Assembly (NCBI GenBank): GCA_026874595.1
Contig: CM049307.1
Span: 64,288,870-64,352,869 of the forward strand
Source: Sipunculus nudus
Taxonomy: Eukaryota > Annelida > Sipuncula > Golfingiida > Sipunculidae
DNA: 64,000 nt
Reading direction: 5' to 3'
A program made the position numbers and the translations under genes. Under the pieces are notes generated by a model. The model was not told where the DNA came from. It saw only the letters and a program-made list of their open reading frames with translations, and did no database searches. This document shows positions 45,801 through 55,227 of this stretch, piece by piece (position 1 is the first letter of the stretch; every line of letters starts with the position of its first letter).

Positions 45801-47823
45801 AAGTTCTACAGTCTTACAGAAGACCACTAGGCATATGATGTGATTGCCTGCCACCAAGAAAGATCCCTACACTGAGAATGTTACCACATACAAAACAAAG
45901 GGCTTTGTTTTTGGCTGATGTACAACTGGCATATGTAAAGTTACAAACTCTGAAGTACATGTACTTTATACTGGTACTACACCTTTCCAGCGCACTATTC
46001 ACGCTGTCTGTGATGCTCCATCAGTTTCATTATTGACCAGATACCTCACTTACTCACATTGAACATGCATCACATTTACCTCAAGACAATGTAAAGAGTG
46101 CATGGACAGCAGGTGACTGACAATCAACTGAACCTTTATTCTGCTACTACTTTTTTACATTACATTATTGACAAAATCATGCCTATTGATACTCTACAGA
46201 CAACTGTGCACTGACAAATACAAATACGTTTACTCCATGTAAAATCTAAATAGCTCACAAACTGACCCTACTTTACTAGAGCATATGTAAAGTTCACACT
46301 GGTTGAGGATGTTAAGACTGAAGACTGGTGGTGCCACCTGTATTTTTACTATGTTCAACTTATTTTTTCCTCTATTTCTGAGACTGCTAAATAACGTCAA
46401 TGCTATCAGTTCCTCACTGTGGTTTCATCCAGTGTCCTACAACATGGTGTGTTTATTATACAATGAAGCATGTGTAGGATATCTTGTGAATGTGATAACT
46501 TTTGAACCACTGCATGTTTCCCTGAAACTTGAAACAAATTTCTACCAAAATCTCTTCAGAGTTCCTGGTGACCTTCAAGATCAAATCGGCAAAAATGTAA
46601 AGTTTTGTGAACTCAATAACTTTTGAAGTACTTCATATTTTGTCCTAAAATTTGACACACAAGTTTCTACCAAGTTCTTAGATGAGATTGAAAAAGAAGA
46701 CCATGGTGAGGATCTTCAAGTTCAAATCAGCTGAATTATCATGATAACTGTGGAAGTATGGTGTATATTTTCCCCTCAAATTTGACACTTAAGTTGTTTC
46801 AAACAAGATCTTTGATGATTTCTAAAACTAGTGACCTTGACCTCAATCTTCAATTTCAAATCTGCAGAATTTTAGGATTGTTATAACCCCTATTAAACTT
46901 TTGAAGTACTGCATAATTTTTCTTCAAATTTGCCATACCAGTTGTTTCTGCCATGTTCTTAGTTATTAAACTTGTGACCTTGACCTTATTTTTCATGATT
47001 GGATTCAGTCTTCACATATGTGTGACCCATCCCTTAAGAATGAACCCTACTGACTTTGGTGTCAGATGGTCAGAGGTCAAGACCACATCTGAAGTTTATC
47101 TCAATATACTTTTCAGACAATAAAATTCCTGTTGTGAATGTTAGCCTATGGTGTTGTTCTAGTCAGCTGACCATCATGACCCATGGGTCACTTGTTACTA
47201 TTTACATCATGTCAATGTAGATTTTCAGGTAATTTTTCTCTGATTTTTCAGATGGGAAATACTTGTTCCTGCCGCCAAATCGCTACGTATTCAAAGGTGC
47301 AGAAGTGTATGAGTCCTTCGAGAAAGACAGAGCTGACACACCAGTGCCACATGATATGGAGATGGTGTGCATGTTCAATCCTGATGACATGATGCATTCT
47401 TCCCAAAGGTCACCAGGTCATAGTTCAGAGGTCACATTGGACACCCAAGGCCACAGTAATGAACCTGAATCCCATATGGGAACTAATATGGGAAAATCTA
47501 CATTGTGTAACAATAGCATATCTTCAGATAGTACCATTGCCAATGAATGGAACTCATTGTATTCCTATCCTTGTCCTACACACAGACATAACCAAAAAGT
47601 GTCTTCCTGCGTCTTTTCTGGCAGTACAGACCAAGCAGAATCAGAAGTCAGTGGATCACTACCTCATCAAGGCCAGCAAAAAGACTCTGTTGAAAATGAT
47701 GGTATAATTACTGCTGGTCAGGACAGTCATGTCAATACTTCCAGGTCACCTGTATCTACAAGCAAACAGTCTCCTGAGGATAACTCAAAAGTTCAGACTG
47801 GCTGTACGTTCCAAGCTCCGTGA
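33686..47823 (+). CDS. SIRT1: NAD-dependent protein deacetylase sirtuin-1
   Basis: Eleven exons, all GT-AG with consistent phases, encode 1004 residues (human 747). SIRT1 removes acetyl groups from histones and transcription factors in the nucleus. Seen: basic NLS RKRKKP at 41-46; acidic/Ser stretch about 90-115; allosteric helical domain about 130-180, with E177 equivalent to human E230; Rossmann NAD motifs TGAGVS (207-212), [10 protein letters not shown] (216-225) and QNID (292-295); catalytic H310 in CHGSF; zinc Cys 318, 321, 342, 345 with exactly the human spacing; [15 protein letters not shown]; then a long Ser/Thr/Gln/His-rich region about 430-800 not found in vertebrates; finally the ESA segment from 805, with YLFLPPNRY. 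The core aligns to human with a constant offset of 53 residues. Very secure. Confidence 0.97.
33879..35327. other. SIRT1 intron 1
   Basis: Starts with a regulatory-looking patch: CRE-like TGACGTAA at 34026-34033 and two E-boxes CACGTG at 34044 and 34070, separated by a small inverted repeat. The rest is AT-rich without recognisable repeats. Confidence 0.5.
34026..34075 (+). promoter_or_regulatory. CRE plus two E-boxes in SIRT1 intron 1
   Basis: TGACGTAA followed within 50 bp by two CACGTG boxes 26 bp apart, centred on ACACACAT/GTGTGTA inverted sequence. bHLH-Zip (MYC/USF type) and CREB/ATF factors bind these consensuses, and CREB and MYC are reported regulators of mammalian SIRT1. Function here is inferred from motifs only. 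Confidence 0.35.
35328..35401 (+). CDS. SIRT1: SIRT1 exon 2
   Basis: A 74-nt exon, phase 1 in and 0 out: [15 protein letters not shown] and on to QLAHK. Acceptor TCTATGTCAG, donor GTTAAT. Poorly conserved N-terminal region, so it is supported by splice sites and phase rather than by similarity. Confidence 0.75.
35765..36880 (+). mobile_element. Helitron-like repeat, copy in SIRT1 intron 2
   Basis: Starts at CTCAGCTGACTGAAAGTCAG (hairpin) and ends near 36853-36880 with GACCCATGGGTCCCTAGTTT. Inside are two GGTGG..CCACC palindromes (near 36070 and 36236) and GTGACC/CAAGGTCA patches. It is diverged from the other copies. Confidence 0.6.
37051..37168 (+). CDS. SIRT1: SIRT1 exon 3 (acidic/Ser stretch)
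   Basis: A 118-nt exon, phase 0 in and 1 out. Encodes [18 protein letters not shown] followed by ASWRPDA, which aligns with the human SSSDWTPRP region just before the helical domain. A likely CK2-type acidic Ser cluster. Confidence 0.88.
37528..37772 (+). CDS. SIRT1: SIRT1 exon 4 (allosteric helical domain, first NAD motif)
   Basis: Residues 129-210. [11 protein letters not shown], then [17 protein letters not shown], then IIVLTGAG. Glu 177 in LSEPP equals human Glu230, needed for activator response. The activator-contact residues Thr209, Pro211, Pro212, Ile223 and Asn226 of human are replaced. Confidence 0.96.
37773..38178. other. SIRT1 intron 4
   Basis: Contains four to five degenerate copies of a short AAAGTCACAAA..TGGGTAGGAAAT.. 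motif (37800-37960), a small imperfect tandem repeat. Nothing else seen. Confidence 0.55.
38179..38331 (+). CDS. SIRT1: SIRT1 exon 5 (NAD-binding core)
   Basis: Phase 0 both ends. Encodes [20 protein letters not shown], then [12 protein letters not shown], then PFFKFAK. This is the cofactor-binding loop and is nearly identical to vertebrate SIRT1. Confidence 0.98.
38874..39021 (+). CDS. SIRT1: SIRT1 exon 6 (catalytic histidine)
   Basis: Encodes [13 protein letters not shown], then [13 protein letters not shown], then VIHCHG. Catalytic His is residue 310. Phase 0 in, 1 out; acceptor GATCTTAAG lacks a strong pyrimidine tract; donor GTGGGT. Confidence 0.97.
39150..39665. repeat. dispersed repeat with GACGGG-type ends, SIRT1 intron 6
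   Basis: Opens CGCCCGTAATATGACGGGAG..TATTATG and closes ATGACGGGCGTATTATG. Inside are three diverged copies of a roughly 130-170 bp stretch with GATTTTCACAAAACTCA and GCATATTTAATGAGGTCA. Interior repeats plus a shared end motif suggest a non-autonomous element; no coding sequence. Confidence 0.6.
39666..40138. other. rest of SIRT1 intron 6
   Basis: AT-rich with a G run at 39714-39726 and a clean acceptor (TCTTTTTTCAG) at 40138. No feature seen otherwise. Confidence 0.5.
40139..40218 (+). CDS. SIRT1: SIRT1 exon 7 (first zinc cysteine pair)
   Basis: Encodes [11 protein letters not shown] (Cys 318 and 321), then [10 protein letters not shown]. Donor GTAACA is the first of a run of near-identical donors formed by the minisatellite that begins at its 3' end. 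Confidence 0.96.
40204..40551 (+). repeat. 27-bp minisatellite built on the exon 7 splice donor
   Basis: About 13 tandem copies of a 27-bp unit, GATATTATSAACCAG followed by GTAACAGGTGTA. The first unit overlaps the last 15 nt of exon 7 (GATATCATGAACCAG) and its real donor. The first intronic unit is 26 bp; most later ones are 27. Nearly all keep AG|GTAA, the donor core. Confidence 0.95.
40552..41427. other. SIRT1 intron 7, distal part
   Basis: AT-rich intron without recognisable repeats or exons, ending in the acceptor TTTCCCTTCAG. Confidence 0.55.
41428..41614 (+). CDS. SIRT1: SIRT1 exon 8 (second zinc pair)
   Basis: Encodes [13 protein letters not shown] (Cys 342 and 345), then [14 protein letters not shown], then [13 protein letters not shown]. 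Phase 0 in, 1 out; donor GTAAGT. Substrate-binding and Rossmann elements intact. Confidence 0.98.
41835..42620 (-). repeat. 278-bp satellite element, reversed copy in SIRT1 intron 8
   Basis: Reverse-oriented relative of 2600-4140. It begins with the same terminus (ACTAGAATACGGGTAGTC) and contains about three units, with anchors near 41994 and 42273 (279 bp apart). It has one perfect GGTGGCGCCACC at 42458 and degenerate ones near 42030, 42178 and 42305. The shared end shows that the satellite moves as part of an element rather than expanding in place. Confidence 0.82.
42770..42966. mobile_element. MITE with AGTGRAACCTGT inverted ends
   Basis: About 195 bp. The left end reads AAAGTGGAACCTGTCTG; the right end reads on minus ACAGTGAAACCTGTTTAACC. 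The interior is rich in GACCACCTG repeats. Non-coding. Confidence 0.72.
43056..43486 (+). repeat. dispersed repeat R1, copy 2
   Basis: Same family and orientation as 19444-20114, but 240 bp shorter; roughly 80% similar by eye over shared parts. Lies in SIRT1 intron 8. A short open frame through it is not preserved in the other copy. Confidence 0.85.
43487..44109. other. SIRT1 intron 8, distal part
   Basis: AT-rich, no repeat recognised. Ends with the acceptor TTATTTTCAG. Confidence 0.55.
44110..45324 (+). CDS. SIRT1: SIRT1 exon 9 (end of core, long variable region)
   Basis: A 1215-nt exon. Begins [19 protein letters not shown], then [19 protein letters not shown], closing the deacetylase core near residue 435. 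The remaining 370 residues are Ser/Thr/Gln/Ala/His-rich, with [11 protein letters not shown] (possible proline-directed phosphorylation) and three His-rich repeats. Ends in phase 1 at TTCCAG|GTTTGT. Intron-sized frames on the other strand are shadows. Confidence 0.94.
44997..45218 (+). repeat. 96-bp in-frame coding repeat in SIRT1 exon 9
   Basis: Units at 44997 and 45093 and a partial third at 45189. Each encodes 32 residues: PETAH(A/T)AADRVH.., [15 protein letters not shown]. Identity between units is high, so the expansion is recent. Residues 696 onward. Confidence 0.93.
45620..45649 (+). CDS. SIRT1: SIRT1 exon 10, 30-nt microexon of the ESA segment
   Basis: Acceptor TGTATTGCAG, donor GTGAAC, phase 1 at both ends. 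Encodes [10 protein letters not shown]; joined to exon 11 this reads [14 protein letters not shown], aligning with the human segment ending RRLDGNQYLFLPP. Without it the frame would still be open, so it can be skipped without frameshift. If its donor is not used, a stop follows at 45799-45801. Confidence 0.75.
46310..47196 (+). mobile_element. Helitron-like repeat, copy in SIRT1 intron 10
   Basis: Runs from a GACTGGTGGTGCCACCTG palindrome (near 46323) through several GTGACCTTGACC and CTTTTGAAGTACT(T/G)CAT repeats to GACCCATGGGTCACTTGTT at 47178-47196. The left end is not well defined. Confidence 0.55.
47252..47823 (+). CDS. SIRT1: SIRT1 exon 11 (ESA and C-terminus)
   Basis: Encodes [20 protein letters not shown] and a diverged Ser/His-rich tail ending QTGCTFQAP. 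The YLFLPPNRY segment packs on the deacetylase core and activates it in human SIRT1. Acceptor TGATTTTTCAG. Confidence 0.95.
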
Positions 47824-47924
47824 TGCTGAAACAGGCCAGATTCATCTGATATCAGGATTCACCAGATAATAATAATGTTATCACTAAAGGGTTCCATTTT
47901 TAAGACTTCATCAGAAAATATCAA

Positions 47925-47930
47925 AATAAA
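47925..47930 (+). terminator. SIRT1 polyadenylation signal candidate
   Basis: AATAAA 102 nt after the stop codon, the first canonical signal. Later ones cannot be excluded. Confidence 0.5.
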
Positions 47931-48287
47931 CTGCTAGAGGAAAATAATTATGAAAAATTATGTATCATTTCAATATGTATATTGATCCTATAAATCTATA
48001 TTCTTTTGACTCTGTGTTTCGGTTTCACTGCTGTGTAGCCAAATAGTAGGTACTTTCTATTAGTGTAACTGTGTCATATTGAAAGGCTGATTTACTCTCC
48101 ATCTCTGGTGTCTTATTGTGTGAATCCCCCCCCCCCCCCCTTCTAATCAGCCGAAATGGTATATAGCACGCAAATGTTACGTCAGGGTATATAAATGTGC
48201 TGCTAATAGTCTGATTCAGTAGGGCTACCTGCGTGGATGTTTGTACCATCTTAGCTGAAATTGTGGAGGGTAGTGGGACGTGTTCTT
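47931..48287. other. SIRT1 3' flank
   Basis: Contains a C14 run at about 48127-48140. Nothing else recognised. Confidence 0.5.
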
Positions 48288-48676
48288 TAGCTCAGCTGAT
48301 TATAAATCATCTGAGCTATAGTTATGGTCCATTGTCCGTTTTCCGTCTGTCCATTAGACTGGCACGTTTTTAAACCATCAGACCTACGAATCCAAAATTC
48401 AGCATACTGTTAGATGTCCCAAAAATCTCCTACCAAACCGAAAACTGGGTCCATGTGACTTCCTTCCTTTGAGAAATTAAGGAAAAACCTTTATTTTCCA
48501 TTAAAACCTGTTATTTACCATAAATGTTTTCCTATTTATTTGCCATGTACATACCAGAAATTAAGTCAGTATTACATAATTTGTAAAAATTATGGGCCCA
48601 CAGATAATGCACTTTGTAAAGAACTTGCTCAACATGATAAATGTTCAGCCGAGCAGTGACCCATGGGTCCCTTGTT
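48288..48676 (+). mobile_element. Helitron-like repeat, compact copy
   Basis: Shortest copy with both ends: hairpin TAGCTCAGCTGATT..AATCATCTGAGCTA at 48289-48320 and GACCCATGGGTCCCTTGTTTA at 48658. About 390 bp, internal sequence shared in reverse with 12590-13200. A good type specimen for the family. Confidence 0.7.
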
Positions 48677-49769
48677 TATCAACGCACAAACAGAATATAT
48701 AACAATTTTGGCTTGTATATTGTGCAGTTTAGGCTTTTTGGCGCGAGTTAAATTTATAGTGGGATCGTAAGTTATGAGCTGTGCGGTTCATGGTCACGAG
48801 TGACTGTCTTTCACACTTTCAGTAGCCTACTTTTGTTTGGTTTGCACAGTCGTTGTTGCTCCCTGCCACAGGTACGACATCTGGTAGACAAAGAAACAAC
48901 TATACTAATTGAATGTTTCTCTGAATCCATGACTGCGCTTCACAACCTTTAGTGCAATTAATGACACCATGAATAGCTATCTTTGAGCGTGTTTATGTCA
49001 TTTTCACATGAGTGAATTCAGCCACTATAGGTTTTCCTTTAAATCTATTAATGAAATTATGAATCAGGGGAAACAGTTACCATCCATCTGTATTATCTGT
49101 CCATATATCATCTTCTGACTTATAAAATCTGTGTGCAGTGCATCATTTTAATTAGAAACAAACAATTAAGCCTTAATATATAGGTTTTATAAACAAGGTA
49201 TACAAGAATTATGTCTGTAGAACCACACTTCTTGCCTTTACCTACAATCCAGAAAAAAATGATATTGCGAATGAAAGTAACAAATGTAAAAATAGCCCTT
49301 CATTTAAGTTACAAGGCAACACTTAGGAACGATTCTGATTCGTTGCCAATTCATACACCCTGGTGCCCAAACAGTTATAACTTAAGGGCTAGCTCTTCCA
49401 ACTCTGCGCACACGCTTTCAGACCCCTAACTCTCATTCAAGCTGAGCTACAATAATTTATGTTTATCTGTCGTCTGGTTACAGTTTTAGCAGAACAAAAA
49501 AAGTGATGGCAAATAGGAATATACAGCTCAAAGTTTAGTCAAACAACAAATTACTGTAGTCATTACAGTTGCTCAGCTGTTGTTCCATCTGGTGTTGTGA
49601 GACCTCGTATGTTCATTGATCATGGAGAGTTTTATCGGTTGCTGAAGACTGGTGGCACCACCTGTATTTTTGGCTCAGCTGACTGAACCAGTCCTCCCAT
49701 CTACCAATATTTCAGGCCGACCTTTTGCCGGTCGAGAAAATCGATAGATGTGAGGGTGCTGCCGAACTG
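48677..49769. other. intergenic sequence
   Basis: No gene. A GGTGGCACCACC palindrome lies near 49651 with flanks like those in the Helitron-like copies. Confidence 0.5.
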
Positions 49770-51097
49770 ATTTTTAGCTCAGCTGACTGTAAGTCATCTG
49801 AGCTATAGCGATCACTCTTTGTCCGTCGTCCGTCTAGCTGTCCGTCTGTCCGTCCGTAAACCAGGCACAAATCGTAACCACTGGACCTAGAATCTTGTAA
49901 CTTGACATTCTGAGAGGTCCATGAAAAATCTCCTTGGAAACTAGAAATTAGGTCTCTGTTACCCATATCCTTCGAGCTATGGGGCCCCAAAGTACCCCCC
50001 AGAATAGTAAAAAAATTCATACAAAAACTTCGATATCTCATTAACTACATCACTGATGGTCATGTTTTTGGCAAACATATTGTTCATGAGATGTTCCATC
50101 AGTTCCTGCAGACTGGTGACGCCACCTGTATTTTTTTATTTTTTATTACGATTTTTTTTCTCTATTTTTGAGACCTTTAAAAAATGTGAACATCTGTTAA
50201 CAGGGCAGAAATCGTAAAGACTGGACCTAGAATCTTCATTCTTGACACATTGAGAGACCTATGAAAAGTCTCTATGGAAACCTGAAATCTGTCAACAGGG
50301 TACAAATTGTAACAACTGGACCTAGAATCTTCATTCTTGTTATGCAAGGAGGCCCATGAAAAGTGTCTGTGGAAACCTGAAATTAATTCTCTGTTTCCCA
50401 TATCCTTCAAGCTATAGGACTCCGAAGTGTCCCTCAGAATAATGGAAAATTTGATACAAAAGCTGAAGTATCTGAACAACTAATGCAGAGATCACCATGA
50501 TTCTTTGCATGGATATTGAATATGGAGTGTTTCATCAGTTTCTGCAGACTGGTGGTGCCACCTATATTTTATTCAATTTTTCGAATTTGTTTCTCTATTT
50601 TTGAGACCTTTAAGGATGCTGTCATCTGTTAACAGGGCACATATTGTAACAAGTGGAACTAGAATCTTCATTTTTGTCATGCAAGGAGGCCCATGAAAAG
50701 TGTCTGTGGAAAACCTTTAAATTAGGTCTCTGTTTCCCATATCCTTCACGCTATAGGACTCCGAAGTATCCCTCAGAATAATGGAAAATTTGATACAAAA
50801 GCTGAAGTATCTGAACAAGTAATGCAGAGATCACCATGATTCTTGGCATGGATATTGACCATTAAGTGTTTTTATTAGTTTCTGCAGACTGGTGGAGCCA
50901 CCTGTATTTCTTTTTAAAGTTTACGCATTTTTTCTCTATTTTTGAGATATATAAATACAGAAACAGTCTTTGCCTGTTGGTTAATCTTTTTGATGCTTCA
51001 GTTGAATGGGTATATACTACCATTCAGATGATAAAATTTCCTTTCGCGAATCTCTTCCCAGTCAGCTGAGCGTAATGATCCATGGGTCACTTGTTTT
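49770..51097 (+). mobile_element. Helitron-like repeat, long copy with internal tandem units
   Basis: Starts with hairpin TAGCTCAGCTGACTGTAAGTCATCTGAGCTA at 49774-49806 and ends GATCCATGGGTCACTTGTTTT (51077-51097). Inside, a roughly 380-bp unit is repeated about three times: CAGACTGGTG..GCCACCT, then ACAGGGCA.A.AT.GTAAC, then CTAGAATCTTCATT. Degraded relatives continue to about 52150. Confidence 0.7.
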
Positions 51098-52600
51098 AAA
51101 AGCCGGCAGGAAAAATCAGCTGCAAAAATCCTTGACATGTCAATTCAGTAGATGTGATGACGGAAACGAAAAATTCGGCTGATTTATAACCTACTGTTCC
51201 TTATTTTAATCATTCCTGACGCCAATAACAATCCAGTAGACGAAATCAGAAGTGACCAAAATGATCGGAAAAATTTGGTTATCTGCACAGCTTGTAAACT
51301 TGAAGATTTTTCCTTTCGCTTAAAAAATCAACCGGCAGAAAAAAAAAATAGATGGGCTGACCAGCTTGAAAGTGATCACTCTTTGTCCATCTATCTGGCT
51401 GCCCTGTTGTCAATTAACCAAACTTCAGAAGCTAATAGGTCCTGCAAGCTTCTTTGTGGAAACAAATATAGGTCATTGTGACCTATAGTTCCTGAGTTAT
51501 GGAGCCAAAACCACAAAATGCCATTAACAGAGCACAAATCGTAACTCGCAAGACCCAAGAAGTTCAAACTTTACATGCAAACAGGTCCTGATATGTCCTC
51601 TATGGAGACCAAAGTATAGATCACTGTGAACTACATTCTCCATGATTTACGCTACACAAAAAAATAAAAAAAAACTCAGGAGTCATCTGTCAGTCTGTTA
51701 ACAGGGCAAAAATGATAACCGAAAGACTCAGGAACTTGACATGCTAAATGGTCCTCAAAGGTCCTCTGTGGAAACCAGAAAGTAGGTCACTGATCTATAT
51801 TCCATTAGTTATGGAGCGAAAAAAAATGAAAAGCCATATCGATTCATTAACAAGGCACAACTCATACCTGCAAGACCGAGGAAGTTCACACTACATATGC
51901 TGAAAGGTCCTCTCGAAAAAACTCCAAGTTATTGAGCGAAAACTCCAGGGCCATTGTAATTACCAGGGCTCATTAACGTCTAAACAGGGCACAAACTGTA
52001 ACCGCATGGCCAAAGATGATTTAACTACACATGCTACAAGCATTAATAGATCCTTTGTTGAAAATTTTAACTAGGTCACTGTGGCCTAAATGTTCTCGGT
52101 TAATGAGTGCAAGCCATCGTCCATTCATCAACAAGACCTGAATCATAACCGTTAGATTACAGAATGCTGTTTTCAACTATCTCTAAGATTTTTTAGCGTT
52201 TATATCATGATTTATTATTCTGAAGTAGAGGGAACGATAAATTTATAGGAAAAGGCTTATTTTAATTCGTAGTGGTAACGCCTTGATTCTGAAATTTGGT
52301 TTAGTATCAAGACATTTCTTTTTAATTTCAGGTGTTTGAACGCATAATGTTTCTTACAATATATATGTAGCCGCTGCCTTCAGCATCACATACCGATTGG
52401 TATGTATCTGTATGACAGATTTTTATCTGTATAGGCCAACATTTTGGGCTGGACCGAACCGCTAACCCTAAACACAGGCGCTTGAATTGCTTTTATTGTA
52501 GATTTCGGTTGAATTTGTTACTTTTCTAGATCATTTCCTTGAAACTATTACTTATCTGACATTTTCCTTTAGCTGTTCCTATAGCGTTGTATGCACTATA
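51098..52600. repeat. degraded repeat-unit field
   Basis: Repeated TTAACAGGGCACAAATCGTAAC and GGTCCTC.GTGGAAACC phrases (51490-52150) relate to the preceding long copy. Beyond 52160 no feature is seen. Confidence 0.5.
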
Positions 52601-52704
52601 TGGTCCATCTCTTTATTATTTACTTAATACATGAGATAGACAGGCAAGAAGCCCCCGTCATTAGGTCCGACAGCCATGGAATAACAACCGAGGACGCGCT
52701 TTCC

Positions 52705-52776
52705 GATTGGTTGATATGTGTACTACTGGAAGCTTCAGATGATGACGCCGCTGACGTAACAATGGTTCAACCAATC
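52705..52776. promoter_or_regulatory. CCAAT - CRE - CCAAT block (orphan promoter candidate)
   Basis: GATTGGTTGA (52705) and its exact reverse complement TCAACCAATC (52767) flank a CRE-like TGACGTAA (52752). This resembles NF-Y/CREB promoter architecture and lies in a locally CpG-richer stretch (52680-52860). No downstream gene is recognised. Confidence 0.3.
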
Positions 52777-53580
52777 AAGCATGCAGGCACCTACTTCAAA
52801 TTTAGCCTGAAACCGGTAGTGTAGCGAATAGTTGAGCGTAGCGTAACCACTGCTTATATGGAGCGTACCTCATCAGCTACGTAAAAGGTATTTAAAGCTA
52901 TGGCAACTACAATGGTATATATTCATATACGTGTGTTAATAGTTTTGTTCTCTGGGTAAGAGTAAAGGATCATTTTGAGATTACCTGAGAGCTTATGCGA
53001 TGGCGTTACGTCGTCCGTCTGCCGTCGTCCGCGTACGTTAACCCATACTAACTACAAATATTATGCAAAAATCATTCGTGTAAAAAGACTGTCGTATTGA
53101 GCTTATATTTTGGCTATTTGCACTGACTTAGATTTTACAGGAAAAAGCTAAATAACCATTAAATATCTTCTTCTGCGAAACTGTCCAGCCAAACTGTACA
53201 ATATTTCACAGAAATATCCCCAGTAACATTCTCTCAAATTTGTTCGAATTCTTCCAGTTCGGTTATTTTTCTGAATTACAGGAAGCTGAACTTGGTCAAT
53301 TGGTCAAATAAGCATACTAAAATTACAGTCTCAAAAAGTTAAACGGCAGGAGCTGGCCTCACCAAATTTCTATATTAATGTTAGTCACATGAGTTATATT
53401 TGAAATTGAGGTATTGGTGGCGTCCCCTATTTGTACGATGAACATTGGTCATCAGTTCATTAACCCATAATATCTCAGGAACAGGAGGAGCCAGCATCAC
53501 CTAAGTATGCAAAAATCAGTCGCATGTCAAATGTTTGTGCTTTTTGTGGCGCCACCTCAATCAACCTACAGCAAATACTA

Positions 53581-53604
53581 ATAAATATATAAATAAATAA
53601 ATAA

Positions 53605-53648
<44 letters not shown>
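53581..53648. repeat. (AAAT)n followed by (TA)n microsatellite
   Basis: Short AAAT-type run, then about 40 bp of pure TA. Confidence 0.95.
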
Positions 53649-53651
<3 letters not shown>

Positions 53652-55227
53652 TTAAATTGCCGTTGCTATAAGTTGCGGATCCGGAGGTTGCGCCTTAGGC
53701 GCGCGGCCCCCGCTTAGCTGCAATATCTCTCCTTTTATCTTATTTCCCAAATTTCGAGATTGATTTTCGTTTCTCATATTTTTATTTTTTTAATTAGCAA
53801 TTAGAATTTATTTTAAGTTATCTGCAGTTTAATACTTTGAAATTTATTTGTTGAGGATGAGGATGAGGATGTAGAACAGCTGTTTTAACCCCCCCCCCCC
53901 CGCATCAATTCGTTTTATTTTGATTACATCTTTCAAGAAGATGAAATAATACAACTTTTGAGAAGATGTCCTTTGTTATGTTGTGCTTTTTCCTGTTAAG
54001 AAAATAATTCTGTTATTTTTATGATTTTCTCTAGTCATATGACATTTTAATAAAAAAAAATACAAAAAAAGGTAAAAAATAAAATATCGCCCGGCCGCAC
54101 TGAATCCTGAAAAAAAGTGCCTGGGAACCAAACCTTACTTTTTTTTTTGCCTAACATAAGACTTCAACATATCAGTTATTTCATTCCGAGCATTACATTA
54201 AAAAAAATAATATTTTGCAAGTTATAAAAGTAAATGCGCCCTTGTGCCATTGACTTCAACATGTTGAAAACGATTAAATTTTATATTTTTATTTGAAAGA
54301 AATATAAATAGTAAATATTGAACCTCTCTTCAGTTTGACTACATGACGCAAAGACATATGGGAATGGTTTTTTAGGAACAGGAAATCCTCATCTTTTTGG
54401 GTGAAATTTGCCTAAAAAACTTCCTCTTTACATTGCATATTTAAACAAATTCCAAATATGCCCATACCCTCCTCATGTACCTGTTACTAACCTTAATGAA
54501 ACCATGGTTCATAATTGAAAATTAAAAAAAAAAAACTTTTTTTATTACACTAAAATATATATCACGTATAGTCATAATAATACTACTACTAATAATAATA
54601 ATTATTATTATTATATATACATACATATACCCGTAAATATAAAAGTTTTCATACCCATGATTAACCCCCCCCCCCCCCCCCCGATCAGGGTCCCCTCCCC
54701 TCGGTCCTGGCTACGCCCTGGAGTTCTCTCAAGTTTATGTTCAAATGGTTCGGGTTTGATGCAGTTTGGCCGAGTCACAAGAATCTTAGTCAAATGGCCA
54801 AGTAAACATACTAACTTAAAGACCCACCCGGAGTATAAAAGGGGCCGCAAGATGGCGTAGCTGTCAGTCATTGAAATTTAAATACCTGTCAAGACACATC
54901 GCCCGAAATCATGAAAAAAGTCATCATGCTTGAATTCTAGGCCATTATTCAGTATAATATTGTCTGACATACGCATTTTAACTAAAGGAATCAAATGTGA
55001 CCATTAAAATGATCATACGTTATACATTTTCTCCAATATCTGACGATGTTGCTCACCATGCACCAGCCGGCCAGCTGTCAGTGCCGATCACCGATCGCCC
55101 CCGGCTGGTAAAGTCTGGATAATTTTAGTTTATTCGAGCGAGATCCTCTCTCAGACAAAACGTATGCCTTATTGATGCATCAAATATTATTATTCTCATT
55201 TTTAAAGTGATAAAATCAAGTATTTTT
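53649..55227. other. intergenic sequence with poly-C runs
   Basis: C runs at about 53890-53900 and 54666-54682, short A runs, and a (TAA)n/(TTA)n patch at 54580-54615. No gene. Confidence 0.5.

Noticed and set aside
45598-45801. 204-bp plus frame read as a separate small gene
   Set aside because: Its start lies before a splice acceptor, and its first ten codons after the acceptor match the SIRT1 ESA; the remainder is intron read-through.
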